This document shows, piece after piece, positions 35,874-49,098 of a DNA stretch of 64,000 nt. The DNA is from Chrysoperla carnea (Eukaryota; Arthropoda; Insecta; Neuroptera; Chrysopidae), in the NCBI RefSeq assembly GCF_905475395.1, contig NC_058341.1:67525501-67589500 (forward strand). The letters run 5' to 3'. Below the pieces are notes generated by a model. That model did not search any database and was not told the origin of the DNA. It saw nothing but the letters and a program-made list of their open reading frames with translations. Position 1 is the first letter of the stretch, and every line of letters starts with the position of its first letter. The position numbers and the translations under genes are program-made.

Positions 35874-36894
35874 GTTTAAATTAGAAAGTAGTTCTTTATA
35901 AATACGCAAACACTTTTTTTGTAAAGCGAATAGTTTAGACAGTAATTGATAGCGAAAATCTTGCTGTTTCTGCGTTTGTTCATTCAATTTGAACAAAAAT
36001 GGTCTTTATAGAAAAACTTTTAAACCACTTTTATTAATTTTAGAGTGTCTAGAAACAATTATACGAAAAAACAATTTTGGATAACACTTTTCAAAATTTT
36101 TTCTTCTTTAATCATTAAAATTTTTCAATTTTATAGTGTTCATCTATCGGTTACCAGTTATGGAGTAGAGTGAGCTTTTCATTGAGATTGAAAACCTAGC
36201 TCAAGTTACATGTCTGCGTAAGATGTGCGCTTACACATTTTTTGCTTGAAGCATTTTTATCTATAAAAGTTATTTTTCGAGTTTCAAGCATCTGTCAATT
36301 TAAAAAAGACATCATATAGTACATTTAATAAGCCTTTAGTCTTATTTTTCTATTTACACCAAAAATTAAGACCGTTCTCCTAAAATTGTTTGACAAGTTG
36401 ACAATGGCAAGGATGCAGACAAAAAAATACATAAATACAGCCATAAATAATTTTTTTGTCTCAAATAATAATTGTATAATTTTTGATAACACTTTTATTG
36501 TTATGCTTATCAATAAAAAAGTCATTTAATTAACGATTGTGATTTTTACAGTTTTTACTCGTGTTTAAATAATGATACTCTTTTTTAAGCTATTTTCAAA
36601 ATTTCCGCATGTATTTTTAGATTTATCATAATAGGTTTAGGATGCTTCACACGTGATCAAAAATCAACAGATTTGGTTTATTTTTGTATAGTTAATGTAT
36701 ACGGACAATGCGCAAAAAGGTAGGCGAACAATGTTGCTCCTACAAGAACTCATGATGATTTTTGGGACGTAATACAGTGAATCGAATTTGACAATGTGTC
36801 CCATACAGTAGTGGAAAAAGAGATTGGTGAGCGCTCACTATACATATTGTAGTTAAGGTAAGAATTATGTTCCTTTCGTTAATAATTTTTATAT
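35874..36894. other. No gene recognised
   Basis: Host flank of the Penelope-like insertion: A+T-rich, not mirrored on the left side, with no supported exon. Confidence 0.5.
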
Positions 36895-37442
36895 CCTGTA
36901 TATATAAAAAAATATATATATATACATATCTCAAGGTAAACTAATTTTAGTCCCAAGTTTGTAACGCTTAAAATATTGATGATACGAACAAAATTTTGGT
37001 AAAGGTGTTCATAAAATCGCTTATTTAGTCCATTTCTGTTTGTCCGTCCGTCAGTCGTAAATGAGCAACATAGGTAAAGTGGGTCTTGGGTCCATAGGAT
37101 TCATCTTGTAATTTACTTTTTTGTAAACATCACTGTTTACCCGTGAGGGCGCAAATTATGACATAACTTTGGTATTCATTTTCTCCAAAACCATAAAAGA
37201 TAGGAGCAATTGAAAATTTGCAGGTACCTATATTCATTGGTCTTGAAAAATTCTCAAAAATGAAACAAATTCTAGAAAATACTTTTAGAAAACCAAATAA
37301 ATGGCAATTGAAAGGCTGCCATAATTACGTTAGTTGTTTAAACCCTCCTTATTTATTTAAAATAATGCAAGCACTGACATTCAACACTTTCTATACAGGG
37401 TATTTCAACAGTTAATTCAGTCAATTGTTTGTTTTCACTTGT
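36895..37442 (+). mobile_element. Family A element
   Basis: It shares TCCCAAGTTTGTAACGCTTA, GTCCGTCCGTC and the terminal GTTAATTCAGTCAATTG block with the copy at 4755. The middle carries an extra or diverged segment (about 37230-37380). Confidence 0.68.
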
Positions 37443-38214
37443 TGTTATTATTATTAAAGATTTTGCCAACATAGCATTTGCCTCTTCACACCATTTATTT
37501 ACAGACGGATGTAGGTAATGTTACATTTTTGAACGCAAGGACTAAAAACTTTTGACCCCAACCAACCTCCCTATATTCAAAAATCTCAACTCAACCAACT
37601 CGTAATTAAAACAATAATCCGGGTCTATAAAATTTTCGGTCTAATTTTTCCAAGAATTTAAAAACGGCGGTAAGTCGGTTTAAGCACACCAATGTTAGCA
37701 TTAAGACAAAATAGCAAAATTTTAGACAAAATATTAATGGGTTCTAAAAGAAATAGTTTTGTACGTACAGCTCAATAGTTATCCCGCCAGGAAATCTCCA
37801 TTCTTTAGAAACATTATGTTAAAATCCATGAGAGGAACAAAAAAATCATTACTATTAAAATTTTTGATAAAAATGACATTTTTGTGAGTTTTGCCAAAAC
37901 GGGTGTTTAGGAAAATTGGAAATTTGGCACACAATATGAGCTAAGAATATTTAAAGATTATATTGTCTCGTATTACGAAAACCAGCAGTGGAGATATATT
38001 GTTATTATTTAAACGTTATCTACCATTTGCTGAAGTCCTGCTGTTATTACTTGGATGACCCTGTATAAGTTCTAAATGTTTTATAGTTGTTTAAGATAAG
38101 ATTAAACCTCATGCATTTAACACACTACAATCGAATGATTTGTAACGAAAATACGTAATTTTTACATTTTAATTTTATTGAAGTTGGAAATTTAATATTT
38201 CCAACTTCAATATT

Positions 38215-38515
38215 TAATATTTGTTTAAGTTATTATTGTGTCTGTGTTTTTTGAGCCATTTTTGTGCCAAAATACAGTAATTTTTGACCACATTTCGCAG
38301 ATATTTCGGAATACATTACGATGTTTGTGTAATCTAACATCGGGTTCGCATTCACCGACCAAAAATACTCATTAAATGACAAATTTAATCAAAAATAAGC
38401 ATTTCCAAAAATTTTTATATGGCCCCTGCTGAGGCCATATGCCTCCCTATGACACGTTAGAAGTTTTTTTCGTTTCATTAAAATTGGTGCTGTTTCCCAA
38501 CTTTTCCACTATAGA
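38215..38515. repeat. Family N copy, partial
   Basis: It shares TAATCTAACATCGGGTTCGC and ATTAAAATTGGTGCTGTT-type sequence with 11440-11640; the ends are unclear. Confidence 0.45.
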
Positions 38516-39664
38516 TCCTTTTTCCGGTTTATTCATTGTATTATTATGCTGAATTTTCATCAAGGAAAATGAGGTATTGTTTTTATAGCAACTGAATCAC
38601 TAACTTTCACTGACAGTAATCCCGTTTGTAGACGATTATATTAAATTTAAAGCAAATTCTGGTATTATTAATACTTTTTCATTTTTATTTTTGGCAGAAA
38701 TTATTTGAAGTTGTTGTAGCTTCTATAGAAGGCTTTATCAATCACACATCGGTATAAGCAATGTGCTTCAGTCCTAAATTTGAAAAATAGCTTTATACGT
38801 TACATTACTTTCTGATTTACACCAAAAATATACATTATGTATTTTGCATTTTCAAAAACCAATTCAAATTTACTTTGAAAACAGTGTAGAGAATCATAAC
38901 GTCTTTAATGACATCACGACTTGTCACACAATCAGTTTTGTTATACTTACATACAATCATTCCCTTTTGATGATATAAATGCATGTTTCTAGGTCGGAAA
39001 AGTGGTTATATAATTTTTTTAAATTTTCCTTAATAAAATTGCGAAAATTATTTATTATGCCTCGGAAAACAGATTTTAGGTTATTTGGACAATTTAGAAC
39101 AAAAAAGGACTTTTAAAAATTTTCTCTAAAACTAATAGTTTCAGAGATATTAAGTAATTAGAATTCGAAAAAATGCGAAAATAGCCACTTTCAATCCTGC
39201 AAAAATATACGAAAAACCAAATATTTAAAAATGTAAATTCTTTGACACGTCAAGGTAGTGATCTAAATTTCCAGTAACGTGGTCACTATGTGTATGTGTT
39301 TTTTCTTTGGACTTTGCGTGGAATAGTTTTTAAGAACTTATAGTTCCTCAAAAATGTAATGCATTATGCATTAGTACTGCATTATTATTTTGAATGCAAT
39401 CGTTACACAGTGTAAACATATAACATGTATATCACGGACAAGGTCGGACTATACAATTAATTTATAATCTACATTTTTTTTTCTTAGATAATTATCAAAT
39501 AATCACCTTGATGTTAATAAGTCATAGAAAAAAAAACAACAAAACTAACAAGAAATAAACAGAACAAAAAAAAAACAATGCAGTTTTAAGAAGCAAGAAC
39601 TTATCTATGAAATAAAGAAAAAGGAAAAAAGAATGAGAGAGATTAAAAAATTGAAATTAGAATA

Positions 39665-40220
39665 AACAAGTGAAAACAAACAATTGACTGAGTTAATTGT
39701 TGAAATACCATGCATAAATAGTATTGATTACTGTATCACATTGTACATACATATACAACTTATATAATACATACTATGCAATTTACGCCTAATTTGCGCC
39801 CTCACGGATAAACAGTGATGTTTACGAAAAAAATTTTCAAACAAAAGTTGTTTATTTTTTGATAACGAACATTTTTTACATTTAAACTTTTGTTCTATCT
39901 CTAACGGTTTACAAGATGGGTCCTATGGTCCCATAGGTCAAGACCCAATTGACCTGTGTTGCTCATTTTTGTTGCCCAACTCGACCTCACTTTTTACGTC
40001 CTGAGTACGCTGTAAAAATTTCAGCCTGATATCTTTTTTCGTTTTTGAGTTATCGTGTCCACAGACGGACGGACGGACGGACAACCGGAAATGGACTAAT
40101 TAGGTGATTTTATGAACACCTATAGCAAAATTTTGTTCGTAGCATCAATATTTTTAAGTGTTACAAACTTGGGACTAAACTTAGTATACCTTGCATATTA
40201 CATATATGCATGGTATAAAA
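39665..40220 (-). mobile_element. Family A element with (GGAC)n
   Basis: Well-preserved reverse copy. CAATTGACTGAGTTAATTG is at the left, TTTAAACTTTTGTTCTATC in the middle, a GGAC tetranucleotide run at about 40066-40081, and ACAAACTTGGGACTAAACTT before the ATGCATGGTATAAAAA end. Confidence 0.75.
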
Positions 40221-40348
40221 ACCTATTCACACATCCATACGTGTACATGCATTAGAATAATAAAATCATTGAAGAGAATACAAAAAGTGTGTATATGACC
40301 TATAGATGCCATATCAATCACTTCCAGATAAGTCTAATATTATTAATT

Positions 40349-41326
40349 CAGTAACTTTATACATTACAGTCTGCGTCAAATCCGGTAGTTCTGATTTTTA
40401 GCACACTTGTTAATGATGCTGGCCCAATGAATAATCCAAGTTTGTGACCCCGAGCGCCAAACGCAACTTTGCCAAAAATGGAAAAAAAAGTTGATTTTAA
40501 CCCTAAAAGACAAGTTTTTGGTAGTACCTTTTCAGGAATTTTTAAAGCAGACTAAATTTACTAGAAATGTCTCTGTAGACAAAACTATTTCCGAGATAAA
40601 GCCTTTCAAAGTTGATCATTTTTACGAGCTTTGCAATTTTTTTGCAATATTCTGTAGTTCTGTATTGAAATTTCAGCTTTTCTCAGATTTACGAGGGTTT
40701 ACAAAGAATCAGGGTAAAAATTCATTCAGAACGATGAAAATTATTGCAAAAAATTTCAAAGTTCGGAAAAATGAAAACCTTTAAAAGGCTTTACCTCGAA
40801 AACAATTGGGTGTACAGAGACAATTCTAGTCTCATATTGTAACAAATTTGAAATAAATTTCGATTTTTTGCCCCAATTTCCTAGATTTTTGTATTTTATA
40901 AATACGTAATACGATTACCAAGTAGTCATCATCAGTATGAATTAGCTAATCGTAATTACTCTTATGTTACTCGTTTCTAATTTGGTGGCGGACTGCTAAA
41001 AAATCGAAATTTATTTCGAAATATCCTATAGTTCTCATTTATTATTTTTGATAATATTTATAGTAACAATTTTGGTTCACTTAAAAACCATCTTGAAAAG
41101 TTACCATCAAAAACTAGTCCTTTAGGGTTGTAATCGTCAAAATCTGAACGAGCCGAAAGTTTCACGTTTTCAAAGTTTTTCCGATTTTTGACTAAGTTGC
41201 GTTCGGGGCTCGAGGTCACAAATTTTAATAATTCATTAGACCAACATCTAATAAATAATTCTGCAAAAAATCAGAACTATCGGATTTGATGCAAACTACT
41301 CCGTACTTTCAGACGACAAGGTTACT
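40349..41326. mobile_element. Long-TIR foldback element (family F), interrupted by PLE fragment
   Basis: The ends are inverted: CAGTAACTTTATACA… on the left and its counterpart …GTTACTG on the right, with long imperfect arms that include CAAATCCGGTAGTTCTGATT and, further in, a conserved run around GCCAAACGCAACTTTG. The ends fit a TA target duplication (TA at 40344-40345 and 41331-41332). The same family occurs at 7768-8560. The 40491-40784 open frame lies inside an arm and has no recognisable protein. It is best read as a non-autonomous DNA transposon. Confidence 0.75.
40850..41061. mobile_element. Short Penelope-like 3'-end copy with inverted left end, nested in a foldback element
   Basis: The left part (40850 to about 40996) is the reverse complement of the PLE 3' UTR, including TTTGGTGGCGGACTGC and a decayed hammerhead-like segment. 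It is joined directly to the right-hand tail (about 40997-41061), which matches 35800-35861. AAATAAATTTCGAT at the left and its complement ATCGAAATTTATTT near the right form an inverted repeat. An 11-bp near-duplication flanks it: GTAACAAATTT (40839-40849) and GTAACAATTTT (41063-41073), one mismatch. It interrupts the foldback element at 40349-41326. No coding sequence remains. Confidence 0.8.
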
Positions 41327-41894
41327 GAATTATGCGCGTTGTTCAATCAGTCAGTTTCTTCTCTTATATATATAGATAAGCGTAGCTTAAGAAATAAATT
41401 TAGGAAAACTAAATTTACTATTTTTTAAGTATAATTTTCTGTTTCCTCTTTCAAAACACTCCTATGCTAATTCTCGATTGAACATTCTAATGGAATCGAT
41501 TAGGTACACATAAAACTCCTGTAACTGTGAAAATTTCAAATTGATTGGATAATAAATTTATCTAGAAGTTACCGTGCGATAAAACACATATGCATACACG
41601 TATGTACTTTTTATGAATGTTACCTCTGCAATGTAGACAACTTGTAAATATATTTTTGGTATATCTTTCGTTTTAGTTTATGAGGTGCAAAATTTCCAGG
41701 GTATCTGTTATATCGATGAAAACAATTAGGAAAGATGACAATCACTTTTGTAAAGAATAGTTGCATGGATTCCGTTTGACCCCAAGAGACGGGAAACAAT
41801 TTTTTGTTGCAAAATTCACACACCATCTTCTTTTATATGATACAGTGATCATACCTTTATCGAATTGTAGAATTCAAAGTGCAATTCGAGGAAA

Positions 41895-42640
41895 AAGAAG
41901 AGAAAACAAACAATTGACTGTGTCATTTGTTGAAATACCTTGCATGTTTGCATTATTTTTAATAAATAAAAAGAGTTTAAAAAATCAACATAGTTTCGAA
42001 ATTTTCAAAATATCTCCTAGAATTTTGTTGTTGTTGTTGTACAGGAATGTTACCCAAGACCACTAGTTGATGCAACCAGCAAATATACTCCCTATCTCTT
42101 ATAGTTTTGGAGAAAATGGATACCAAAGTTTTGTCCAAATTTGCGCTTAATTGAGTAAACAGCGACGTTTAAGAAAAAGTGTTTCAAACAAAAATTGTTA
42201 TTTTTTTATAAGGAATAACTTTTATATTTAAACTTTTGTTCTATCTCTAACGGTTTACAAGATAGATCCTTTTTCATTTGATTGAATGAGCAACAAATGC
42301 ACCATTTAAAAATGGGCATATCTCGGTCAATTTTGAAGCTAGACAGTCCAAAAAAAAAAAAAAAATGTTCACAATTACTCAGCTAGAACTTTTATTTGAA
42401 CATTTTTTTTATTTGATGCAGAATTTTTTTGTAATTTACAAAAAAACGGCAAACTTTCTTCAAATTTCGGATTTCTTTTGCTCGCAAAAGTTATGCACAC
42501 CTTCCATTAAAATGATTGCCAGCTGGCTGAAATTCCTCGAACGCTATTTATGAATTCTATTTGATTAGCCTAGTAATATCAATATTGATTATAAACTCGG
42601 GACTAAACTTAGTATACCTTGATATATATTTCATATATAC
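41895..42640 (-). repeat. Family A element, mosaic copy
   Basis: It begins CAATTGACTGTGTCATTTG and ends ACTCGGGACTAAACTTAGTA. The centre (42090-42350) instead matches 4380-4730 (GAATGAGCAACAAATGCACC), so it is a recombinant or sub-family. Confidence 0.58.
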
Positions 42641-42791
42641 AGGAATTTCCAAGGATTGGAAACCCAGCTTGGCAATCACTTTTTTTCTATCAATAATATT
42701 TATATTAATTGAACTAATGGAATTCCAATTTCCGTAAAAAAAAATATCTACAGTATTTTAAATTCCAACAAAAATATAAGAAACAAGTCCT

Positions 42792-43250
42792 CAATGTAAA
42801 AATATTTGTTATACCGCATCTGTCTTTGTTTTTTGTCTTGCTGAACTAGTACTGTTATAATGCTTGTACTAGTTCTATCTTTTTTGTAACAATTTTATAA
42901 TCTTATATCCTCTCACAAGTGGTATGATGAAGTTGTTTGTATATAATATTAGTAAGATGTACTTTAAATTAAGATCATACTTCACAGGATCATTTCTGTA
43001 GTGTGTCTTCACATTATCTCTACTCAATTGTAGAGTCAATGTAACCACGATGAGGAGAAGTAGTGTGGTTTTCTGAGCGTGAGGTAGATTCGATGTTTGA
43101 CTCTAAGTGAAATTCGAATTAGCGATGATCGTTCAACCCATTTGTCTACAGATGGGTATGGAAACTGCACATGCTGAGTGGTCCTGATATTGAAATTAAG
43201 TATGAAACTAGTATTTAGAGAGCTGCATATGATTAACTAATAGTAATGGT
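42792..43250. repeat. Family D repeat, copy 1
   Basis: It contains CCTCTCACAAGTGGTATGAT, CTACTCAATTGTAGAGTCAA and CTGAGTGGTCCTGATATTG, which occur in the same order at 44289 and 47699. Function and type are unknown. Confidence 0.7.
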
Positions 43251-43334
43251 TACCGTGTGATGATAGACGAATCATTTTAGATCAAAAAAGGTTAAAATGA
43301 AGAATTTTTTTGTACCTTAACCTATCGGGCCAGT

Positions 43335-44105
43335 TTTTTTACTTTATTATTCCCTGATTCCAAAAAATGGTTTTTAAAAAATGTTACGCCCGTCGGTATT
43401 TCGATATGTCTGTTACCAAGCTGGAGCCTTCAATTTTCAACCGATTTTTCTCAAACTCGGTACATGGGTTCAGTTTGGTCATAATTCCAGAAGATTTTTC
43501 ATTTTTTCTTTAGACTCTTTTTCAAGGGTACTTCCCTCTAGGATAAAACAGGATTTTTGGGGTTTTCTCAAAAACGGCTCTAACGATTTCGATTAAACTA
43601 GGCACAAGGCTAAACCTTAAAGTGTTCCTAGGATTCGTATAAACCACATATCCGGGAAAATTCGAGAAGGTCCACACCCTAGGGAAAACCTTTCCAAATA
43701 CAGGAAAATGGGATTTTCTAGGGAGAGGCTGAGGGGACAGCAGTGAAACTTCGTATCAGGGTTTATATCAACAAAGTCCTAGGTTCGATATAACTCTCTT
43801 CTGAGACCCCCCCCCCCTGTAGCCGTGGAGCTGGAGGAGATGAAATCGTCAAAAGTGGTCAAATCAACCGTACCCAAAATTGACCAAATATTATTTATAA
43901 TGTCTTTTTAAGTAACTTTTGTAACTTGGTAATCTATGCTTACCCTCACCCTTACCAAACTACATCCTTCTAAATATTATATTAAATCCAATAAATACCT
44001 AAGCCTGTTCCTCATTACTTGTTTTTAAATAATTCTTACAATTGGCTGCTTTCAATAAAAATATTACAAGAATAATATATCAATTTTATAATATAATAAA
44101 GTCTT
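43335..44105 (-). mobile_element. Family C element
   Basis: It matches 28850-29650 (CAAGCTGGAGCCTTCAATTT, GGATTTTTGGGGTTTTCTC, AGCCGTGGAGCTGGAG) but lacks about 70 bp next to the left terminus. Confidence 0.7.
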
Positions 44106-44288
44106 GTCCGATTCGGATCGTTTATTTTAAAATGTTCAGGAAGGTCCATATATCAAAATCTACATCTAACTTCTTGCCGCTAGAAAGTTTGGCCATTACT
44201 ATGGGCCAAAAAAGCCCATTATTATAATAGGTAATTTTTGAAAATTTCAAAACCTTGAAAATATGCAAAAAATGGGCCAGATAGGTGC

Positions 44289-45040
44289 TCAATGTAAAAA
44301 TATTTGTTTGCCTCTCTTTACTTTATTCGCTTTTTTACTTTATTAGCTGTTGCAAAACTTTTACTAGTTCTATCTTTTTTTGTAAAGATTTTATATTCTT
44401 ATATCCTCTCACAAGTGGTATGATGAAGTTGTTTGTATATAATATTATTAAAATGTACATTAAATTAAGATCATACTTCACAGGATCATTTCTGTAGTGT
44501 GTCTTCACATTATCTCTACTCAATTGTAGAGTCAATGGAATCACGATGAGGAGAAGTAGTGTGGTTTTCTGAGCGTGAGGTAGATTCGATGTTTGACTCT
44601 AAGTGAAATTCGACTCAGCGATGATCGTTCAACCATTTGTTTACAGATGGGTATGGAAACTACACATGCTGAGTGGTCCTGATATTGAAATTAAGCACGA
44701 AACTAGTATTTTGAGACCTGTCCATGTGATTTACTCTGATAATCATGGTAACCGTGTACTGAGCCTTTAATATTGCAAAAGGTTTATGTCACAAGTCTCC
44801 ATGTAAGTCTCCTGGAATATCTACGCGTGAAATCCCCTCCCCAGGGGGGAGATTTTATAAATTGTCACTAAGTGATGGTTCTGTCTGCTTGTTTGATAAT
44901 TCAATAGATGTAATTCACAGTCATCCTGCAAAGTTTGAGCCCAAAAAGTCGTCCCAACTCGGAGTTATGCCGAAAAACCCGAAAATGTCGAAACGCAGTA
45001 TACAAATTTGAGGTGATGGTTCTGAAACTGTGTAAAACTT
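44289..45040. repeat. Family D repeat, copy 2 with extended right part
   Basis: The copy 1 core plus a right extension (AGTCTCCATGTAAGTCTCCT, ACGCGTGAAATC) that is shared with copy 3 but not with copy 1. Confidence 0.72.
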
Positions 45041-45061
45041 GTTTGGTTGTGTTAAGGATGT

Positions 45062-46499
45062 CCAAAGGATGAGTTTCCACGATCGTCTCGTGTTTTTGCT
45101 AGAAAATGAAAACTACCTAATTAAAATGTCTGCTTTTTTTTCCTGTACTCATATGTATTACAAACACAAAAAACCAACCAGCAGAAACTTCGAGCAAAAA
45201 ATAAATTTTGTACTTAACAACAAGAAAAAAAAATTCTTTTAGCGCCCAATTCAAAATTCATCTTATTGATGTATTTGCATACTAAACGTTGAGCCTAGGG
45301 CAGGTTATTTCCAAAATAAACACATTCAATGTTTCTATAGTAAAATTGAACCCCCCGAGCACGTCTGCCCCATTCCCACGCCGTCTACTTTATATTTTTG
45401 AGCAATCTTAAATGCAAGTTAACATTATTTTTTAACGTTTTTTAATTTGTTTTAAAGGTCAATTTTCATAAAATAGTAAATATACATTTGTTTATACATA
45501 TATACGCGTTTACTTTTTATTAAAAACTAAAAAATTAGAATGAATAGAACAAAGTGTTTTGAGAGAAAAAAATATTTACTAGATATTTTATAAAACCGTA
45601 ACTATTAGTAGTTCTGTATCAAATATTCTTTCTAAGATAATTGATTTTGTAAAAAAATCTTATATACTTTTTAAATAATTCAATTTTCTATCTTCAGTGA
45701 TTTTTCCCCCGACTATTTCTGAAGGTTCGAACTTCAAGTATATAGCTTCATTACTATTAATTCAAATATTTCGCACATTTTCGATTTATAAAGAAGCATT
45801 CGTATCAAACCGCTTGTGAGATATCATACTGTTACGACGTAAATGCGTCTATCGTGTGTAACTGCTTTTAGATCGATCGCTCCTACAGTATTAACCTACA
45901 TTTATATATATATTACTGTATTCGTTAGTTACTAAACTGTCAAAGTTTCAACACTAGTGACTTTCACGCTATCAGTTTGTTTGGAACCAGACATGCTTTC
46001 ATGTTCAGAAATGGTAGACAGTGAAATGCATATTCGGAGGGTATCACTCATGTGTTGAAGGTGAGATCAACTTGGTCTTTTTACCGAACGTACGTTACCC
46101 AAGATGGAGCAAGCGTAATTAGTTTTGTTTAAAATGTGGAAACATCATCTCTAAACATCTGATTCAAGGTCTGATTATATTTTTTAATTTCGTTATGGTT
46201 GTGATCGCCTGGTTCGCGTGTTGTTAAAACACGAAGCATTTCTTCCTTTTTTTAACCTAAAATAATTTAGCCACGTTTTGTAAAACAGAACATGCTGTAT
46301 CCAGGGAAATCTCACATTTCTTTGAACAAAATGCGATATTCATGCTCGAGGTTCATATTAAAAATTATCGCGTTTAAATATATAAATATAGGAATTTAAA
46401 AGGCTACATGAATAAATTTAATGTATTAATATTTTGTTCGATGTTTTGTAGTTGAGTAGGGTAAACTTATTCATAATGTACGAGCGCTATCGTATTTAA
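45062..46499. other. No gene recognised
   Basis: A+T-rich spacer between family D copy 2 and the 189-bp array. Confidence 0.45.
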
Positions 46500-46567
46500 A
46501 TAAATTTTATTAGTTGTTCATATTTTAATGTGAAAAGTTCTTTGGCTTTTCGGTTATTTTTTTTAGT

Positions 46568-46985
46568 TAATATAAATATCGTAACATTTAAAAATTTCAA
46601 TTGTTTAATTTTAGTGCTAAGTTTAGTAGTTCGTTAAAAGATTGCTTTGGCTAGTTTTTAGTTCATATAAATATTGTAGCAGTAAAAATTCCAATTCTTA
46701 TTTTTAGTGTTAATTTAATAGCTCGTTGATAGTTTGTTTTAGCCTAATGTTTTTGTTAATATAAATATCGTAACATTTAAAAATTTCAAATGTTTAATTT
46801 TAGTGCTAAGTTTAGTAGTTCGTTAAAAAATTGCTTAGGCTAGTTTTTAGTTCATATAAATATTGTAGCAGTAAAAATTCCAATTCTTATTTTTAGTGTT
46901 AATCTAATAGCTCGTTGATAGTTTGTTTTAGCCTAATGTTTTTGTTAATATAAATATCGTAACGTTGAAAAGGTTACAATGGTTA
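46568..46985. repeat. Higher-order tandem repeat, 189-bp unit of 95+94 bp
   Basis: Monomer starts fall at 46568, 46663, 46757, 46852 and 46946. Odd monomers begin TAATATAAATATCGTAAC and even ones TCATATAAATATTGTAGC, so adjacent monomers differ while alternate ones are nearly identical. Degenerate monomers extend the array on both sides (about 46500 and 47040). Confidence 0.85.
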
Positions 46986-47698
46986 ACCGTTAGCTCCGAT
47001 TGTAAAAGTTAGTGGTTAAATTTTAGATTAATTAACTGTCAAGATAAATATCGTGACAGTTAGGTCAAGTTTTGATAACAAAAAATGTTTCATTGAAAAA
47101 AGCAAAAATATAATATTTGGATGTATGTATTGATACTGTTAAAAATTGCTATCAGTTGTTAAATTTGTTATTCTTGTACGTGGTAACTAACTTATATTGA
47201 TTGTATAATAAATGTCAAATTCGTTACATTTAGTTATTTCTTTGGACTGACCTTCGTTTACGTTGCAGGTATTTTGAAATACTAAAACCATAGTAATGCC
47301 CAGGGATTCCTGAACGGGAATTAGGTTGGCGGGTAATTCCTCTGGAAAAGGGTTGTTATCAACCCCTACTAGGGCCCATTTAAAGACCTATGCCCGTACG
47401 CTAAAGCTGCGCTAACTCTGCGAACCGTTTAACATGGTAATACCCGGTCTTAGAGTTCAAACGCTCTTCGTAATTTCGAATCAATAAATATCAATCAGAT
47501 AACCCAATTTTGGTCTTAATTCCTTTTTGTTACAATACCGCTCGTATTCCCTTTTTAACCCCTAAGAGGGTAAACTTCCAAAAATCCCTTCTTTTGCTCC
47601 CTTACGTTACATGTGTACCAAATTTCATGCTTCCAAACCCAGCGGCTTCAACTGTGCGTTGATCGATCAGCTTCCATTCTTATATATATAAACAAGTA

Positions 47699-48480
47699 TT
47701 AAATGTAAAATATTTGTTATTACTGTATCTGTCTTTGTCTTTGTCTACTAACTTGCTGTTATAATGCTTGTACTAGTTCTATCTTTTTTGTAACAATTTT
47801 ATATTTTTATATCCTCTCACAAGTGGTATGATGAAGTTGTTTGTATATAATATTAGTAAAATGTACTTTAAATTAAGATCATACTTCACAGGATCATTTC
47901 TGTAGTGTGTCTTCACATTATCTCTACTCAATTGTAGAGTCAATGTAACCACGATGAGGAGAAGTAGTGTGGTTTCCTGAGCGTGAGGAAGATTCGACGT
48001 TTGACTTTAAGTCTAATTCGAATCAGCGATGATCGTTCAACACATTTGTCTACAGATGGGTATGGAAACTGCACATGCTGAGTGGTCCTGATATTGAAAT
48101 TAAGTATGAAACTAGTATATAGAGAGCTGCACATATGATTTACTCTGATAATCATGGTTACCGTGTACTGAGCCTTTAATATTGCAAAAGGTATATGTCA
48201 CAAGTCTCCATGTAAGTCTCCTGGATTATCTACGCGTGATATCATCCCCTCGCCAGGGGGAAGATTTGAAAAATTGTCACAAAGTGATGGTTCTGGAAAC
48301 TGTCTGCTTGTTTGATAATTCATTAGATGTATTTCTGAACAGTCATCCTGCAAAGTTTGAGCTCAACTCGGAGTTATTTCGAAAAAACCGAAAATGTCGA
48401 AAGGCAGTACCTATACAAATTTGAGGTGATGGTTCTGAAACTGTGTAAAACTTGTTTGGTTGTGTTGAGGAAATCGAAAG
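47699..48480. repeat. Family D repeat, copy 3
   Basis: Collinear with 44289-45040 throughout. A partial fourth copy follows at about 48545-48680 (TTCCACGATTCGACGTTTGA, ATGCCGAGTGGTCC). Confidence 0.72.
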
Positions 48481-48924
48481 GATGATGAAAATATGTGGGG
48501 CAGCCAGCAAGTGGTCAGGGATTTTTTTGGCAGCACTTTGAAAAACACGAATTTCCACGATTCGACGTTTGAACTCTATCCAAATTCGAGTCAACAATGA
48601 TCGTTCACCCCATTTGTATATACACAGATCGGTATGGAAACTACAGATGCCGAGTGGTCCTATTATTATATATAAACACAAAACTAAGCAAGCTTGTGCC
48701 AGCGAGCATCAAACGCATTCTAGTAATAAATCCGATAAAAGGATCCCGGGCACAATACATTGATTTTTTGATTTCGGTAACATTTTTTTGAATACTACTT
48801 GATGGATTAAAGAAAGTACTTTTGATTATGCTGATCAAAAGTTCTTATAGACGCATCCTTCAAAAACTCTTCCCTTCTGAGCTTATTATATAGTTTTTCA
48901 AATAAAAGGTTATGCCCACATGAT

Positions 48925-49080
48925 ATAATGGGATTTTCTAGGGAGAGGCTGAGAGGACAGTAGTATAACTTCGTATCAGGGTTTATATCAACAAGGTCCT
49001 AGGTTTGATATAAGTTCTCTCTGGGACCCCTCCCCCTGGAGACGTGGAGCTGAAAGCGGTTAAATCGTCAAAAGTGGTCA
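48925..49080 (-). repeat. Family C fragment
   Basis: A short piece of the family C interior: ATGGGATTTTCTAGGGAGAG through AAATCGTCAAAAGTGGTCA. Confidence 0.65.
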
Positions 49081-49098
49081 TTTTTTTTTTGAAATCTT

